Of a DNA stretch of 64,000 nt, positions 61,139 to 64,000 are shown piece by piece. Under the pieces are notes generated by a model. That model saw nothing but the letters and a program-made list of their open reading frames with translations. It was not told the DNA's origin and did no database searches. Each line of letters begins with the position of its first letter. Within the stretch, counting starts at the first letter, position 1. This stretch comes from Auriscalpium vulgare (Eukaryota > Basidiomycota > Agaricomycetes > Russulales > Auriscalpiaceae). The stretch is from positions 744,001 through 808,000 of the forward strand of contig JAHBBC010000012.1 of NCBI GenBank assembly GCA_019915015.1, given 5' to 3'. The translations under genes and the position numbers were made by a program.

Positions 61139-63847
61139 TCAGGCAGGGGCCGTCATCCCAGATATACGCATCGTCACCCCAGATATATCCAACCCTGGTC
61201 CCCCGCTCCCGCGCTCTACATAGTACCCATCCTGCACCGCGCGCTTCTTCCGCGCACTCGCCTCCAAGAGCCCGGCCTTCCGCGCCGCGAGGCGGAACAG
61301 CATCTTGTCCCCGACGCCCTCGCCGCCGCGCGGGTCGAGCTTGTGGTGCACCCGGCTCTGCGCGAGGAGGCGCACGACGCCGAGCGCGAGGAACGGGTAC
61401 CGCGGCGCCTTCCCGTGCGCGGCGCCCGCGCGGTCGTCGCGCCCCAGGCCATTTGCGTGCAGGCCGTCGAGGTCGCGCTGCAGCTAGCGGACGGAGAGTC
61501 GGGATGGGGCACCGTGCGATGCACAGGCAGAAATGCAAACGGACCTCGTCGAGGACGGCCGGCCAGCCCCCGGCGCCGTACGCCGCGCGCTGCCGCGCGA
61601 GGCCGCCGGCCAGCGCGTCCACGCCCCAGCTGCTCAGCAGCACCCGCGCGCGGCTCGTGAACGCCGCGGGCGCGGCGTCCCCCGCGCGGCGGATCTGCCC
61701 TGCGCCCCGCCCGGCAAAATACATGCCCATGGCAGCGTGCTGTCCGACACCGTGAGCACGTTGCAGGAGGCGGGGCACTAGTACTCACCAGGTCCGCGGG
61801 TGTCTGCCTCGGCCACATGAGCGCCGCCACCGTCGCACGCGCACCCTGGGCGTCTGCGGACGACACGTCGATCTCGACCTGCGGGCGCGGTGCCGGTGAG
61901 CGTGTTGGGCTGGGCGAGCGCTGAGGGAGACGAGACGGACGAAGTTCCAGCGCCGGGTGGGACATAGCGTCCGCAGGCCCCCCACTGCGCGCAGGCCCGT
62001 GACGCGGTCGGGCGCGAGGTAGGCGGGGTCGTAGGCGCTCGTCTGCCCCGCCACGCTTGCCTTCTCCGTCGGCTCGTTGGCGTTGCCTGGCTGGGCGGGG
62101 TGCCCGCACACGCCGTTCAGTGCGCGGCGGGGAATGTGAATGCGACGCTTGAGCTGACCGTTGTCCGTGAGGTTAGCCGGTACATATGTAGGGACTGAGG
62201 AAGACGAACGAGATTCCACAGCCGTGTGGGCCACAGCCTCCGCGGCGCCTCCGCTGCGGGCCACACCTCGACGCGGTCGGGCGCGAGGTGCGCGTCCGCG
62301 CCGCGCCCTAACGCCAACTTGCTGCTCAGGCCGCGGCGTCTGCGCGGGTCCTCGAACGCGACGTTGAGCAGGTCGATGGGCTCGTCCGGCGGGGCGTGGC
62401 TGCGAAAGCACCCGCCATGTCAGCTGGGGCGCACCTCGTCCGAACGCGCGCGCGGATCGCTTGCCTGTGTGCCAAGTACGCGAGCATCGTGGAGTCGACG
62501 TCCCCGCTGAACAGAACGGCGACTCGCGAGCTGGATCCGCTGTTACTTTAGTTTGCCATCGAGAATGAGAGGACGGGTTGGGTTTCACTACCTTTGTGGA
62601 TGGACAGGCGCGATGCTTCTTATCTGCTGATTTACGCTCTCGCTCAGGCGGAAAAACAGCGAGTTCACTGCAGAGGATAGATCGCTCGGTATGTCACGGT
62701 CGTCTAGCGACTCCAGCGGCTCCGGAGCTGGGGAAGGGAGAGTCCTGTTGAGCGTCACCGGTAATACCTGTGTCATCAGTTGCGTGCATGCATCCCATTG
62801 AACGCTGTCGCAGAATAGTATACATACTTCTTCGTCGTCTATCGTCTCATCGTACACCTGGCGCGGCACCCGATGCCAGCACGCCTCGAACGCGCTTGTA
62901 GGCTGCCCCGCCATCGATGAGTGAGAGGAATGACTGGGCAATGGCAGGCCGCTCACATCGGCCCGGGGGTCGTCGCACAGGTGTCGGAGGTCGAGCATGT
63001 GGACGTGCGCCGCGTCGACCTCCGACAGGTCGTAGCCGTCGTGCGGGCCAACGGACACGGATGTCAGGAGGAAATATGGGGCCTCTGCAGTCGGCCGATG
63101 CACGAGGAGCGACCGTTTTCCCTGCCGGTCCCGCGCGAAAAATACTCGGCGGGAGGCGTGCTGTGCGTGGGGCCTGAGCCTCCGATAGCATGCGAGGACG
63201 GAAGGAAGAGCCGTACGTGGTAGTATACCAATGCGTATCTAGACCTCGCAGTCAGTTCCAATACAGTATGTATGTGCGGGAATCAGATCACTCACGGTTC
63301 GTCGACACGCGCGACCCAGTCCGGCAGGCGCTCCATATCGCTGCACCCCGCAAGGCCATTGAACAGACGCGCGCCGTCGTTGTACGGATGGACTAGCTGC
63401 CAGCCAACGTCAATGCCTATCAGCTACCTGGCCACCGCGTACGCATACATTCGGCTTTTCTATAATCTGGCACAGCCGCTCAGTATCTGCGGTCAGCCTG
63501 GTGCACCGCGACGAACCTCGCCGTTCCAGCAGAGTATGTCGCCGCGTTCCGATGCGCGGCCGGGGGGCTGCACAGCGGCGGCCTCGGGGCTGCGCAGGTG
63601 CAGCTCGGATCCAAAGAACCTGAGCTCTGCCCCGCCGACGGTTGTCCGGCGCGTCGCCTGCGCGTCGGGCCCTAAAGCTCTGAGTCTCAGTCGGGAGCCC
63701 CCGGACAGCTCGACACCCGGGCAGACCTCTAGCAGTGTTTGCGGTGTACAGGCGCTGGAGCAGCTCGTCGAGGACGCGGGAGTCGCCGGTGTCCCCGTCA
63801 CGGTCGCGGTCGCGGGGCCAGTGCGCGGAGAAAACGACGCCGCACAT
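61139..63847 (-). CDS. Asparagine synthetase domain-containing protein 1-like (class II glutamine amidotransferase plus Asn synthase domain), multi-exon
   Basis: The start is set by Met-Cys-Gly at 63847 (MCGVVFSAHW): Cys2 is the N-terminal nucleophile of class II amidotransferases, although the frame is open further upstream. Supported 5' exons: 63847-63727, 63677-63517, 63396-63296, 63238-63217, 63160-62828, 62767-62592, and one starting at 62545. They read RLYTANTARALGPDAQATRR, GDILCWNGE, PYALVYYH, RRVFFARDRQGKRSLLVHRP, then the synthase P-loop VAVLFSGDVDSTMLAYLAHR. Downstream blocks are PPDEPIDLLNVAFEDPR, YLAPDRVTGLRAVGGLRTLC, AAMGMYFAGRGAG, LLSSWGVDALAGGLARQR and GVGDKMLFRLAARKAGLL, ending near KKRAVQ. 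Exons below 62460 are not resolved and one segment seems duplicated. Probably cytosolic; the true reaction of this family is unsettled. Confidence 0.8.
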
Positions 63848-64000
63848 GGGTGCCGGGGATGAGGGATTTCGAGCTGTGGGGAGGATTAATGCTGACTCAA
63901 CCGTCTGGCTGTCGAGTTGAGATGACGGGAGATGCGTAGTAGGCGACAGACCGGGAGTCGACATAGCTTCGCTATAAGAAGGGAAGCGGTTCCTGAGCTG
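63848..64000. other. Right edge: upstream region of the ASNSD1-like gene
   Basis: Presumed 5' untranslated or promoter sequence of the minus-strand gene; nothing else seen. Confidence 0.4.

Overview
The window is fungal nuclear DNA, most likely from an agaricomycete basidiomycete. Its host genes carry many very short GT-AG introns (about 45-65 bp), the DNA is GC-rich, and the proteins belong to families common in mushroom and polypore genomes. It has two parts: a 39.8 kb pile of nested LTR retrotransposons (1-39762) and 24.2 kb of ordinary host chromosome (39763-64000).

The retrotransposon pile holds five Ty3/gypsy-type elements, here named A-E. D (minus strand, chromovirus) landed first; its 5' LTR edge is at 39762. 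E (minus strand, running off the left edge of the window) sits inside D's 3' LTR. B (plus strand, 5174-34365) sits inside D's coding region, just before its chromodomain. C (plus strand, 5754-10429, non-autonomous) sits inside B's left LTR. A (plus strand, 16024-28500) sits inside B's pol, between RNase H and integrase. Taking each insertion out together with one copy of its target duplication restores D's polyprotein and B's pol in frame, so the pile is young. B, C and E form one family: LTRs begin TGA and end CATCA, they share the primer-binding site TGGAGCCCACCGCGAGG, and B and C have 4-bp target duplications. A has a different LTR, a 5-bp duplication and one giant gag-pol frame.

The main biological interest is cargo. 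Both large plus-strand elements carry an extra gene between pol and the 3' LTR. In A it is a 968-codon sense ORF whose stop codon lies in the first bases of the LTR. In B it is an antisense gene of seven exons (579 aa) encoding a six-cysteine, Zn2Cys6-like domain; all six introns have GT-AG ends and the frame holds across them. Element A is also studded with perfect hairpins that share an AAG loop between GG and CC but have different, compensated stems. B has a hairpin-plus-polypurine module at its 3' LTR and a near-copy of it inside pol.

The host segment contains a secreted aspartic protease, an FAD monooxygenase with an aldo/keto reductase 200 bp downstream on the same strand, a broken P-loop NTPase gene, a conserved-looking minus-strand hypothetical gene, an RNA-exonuclease-4-like protein that has lost catalytic acids, and an asparagine-synthetase-domain (ASNSD1-like) gene at the right edge. 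Between them lie degenerate repeats and a few tandem arrays. All assignments come from reading the sequence; no database search was run.
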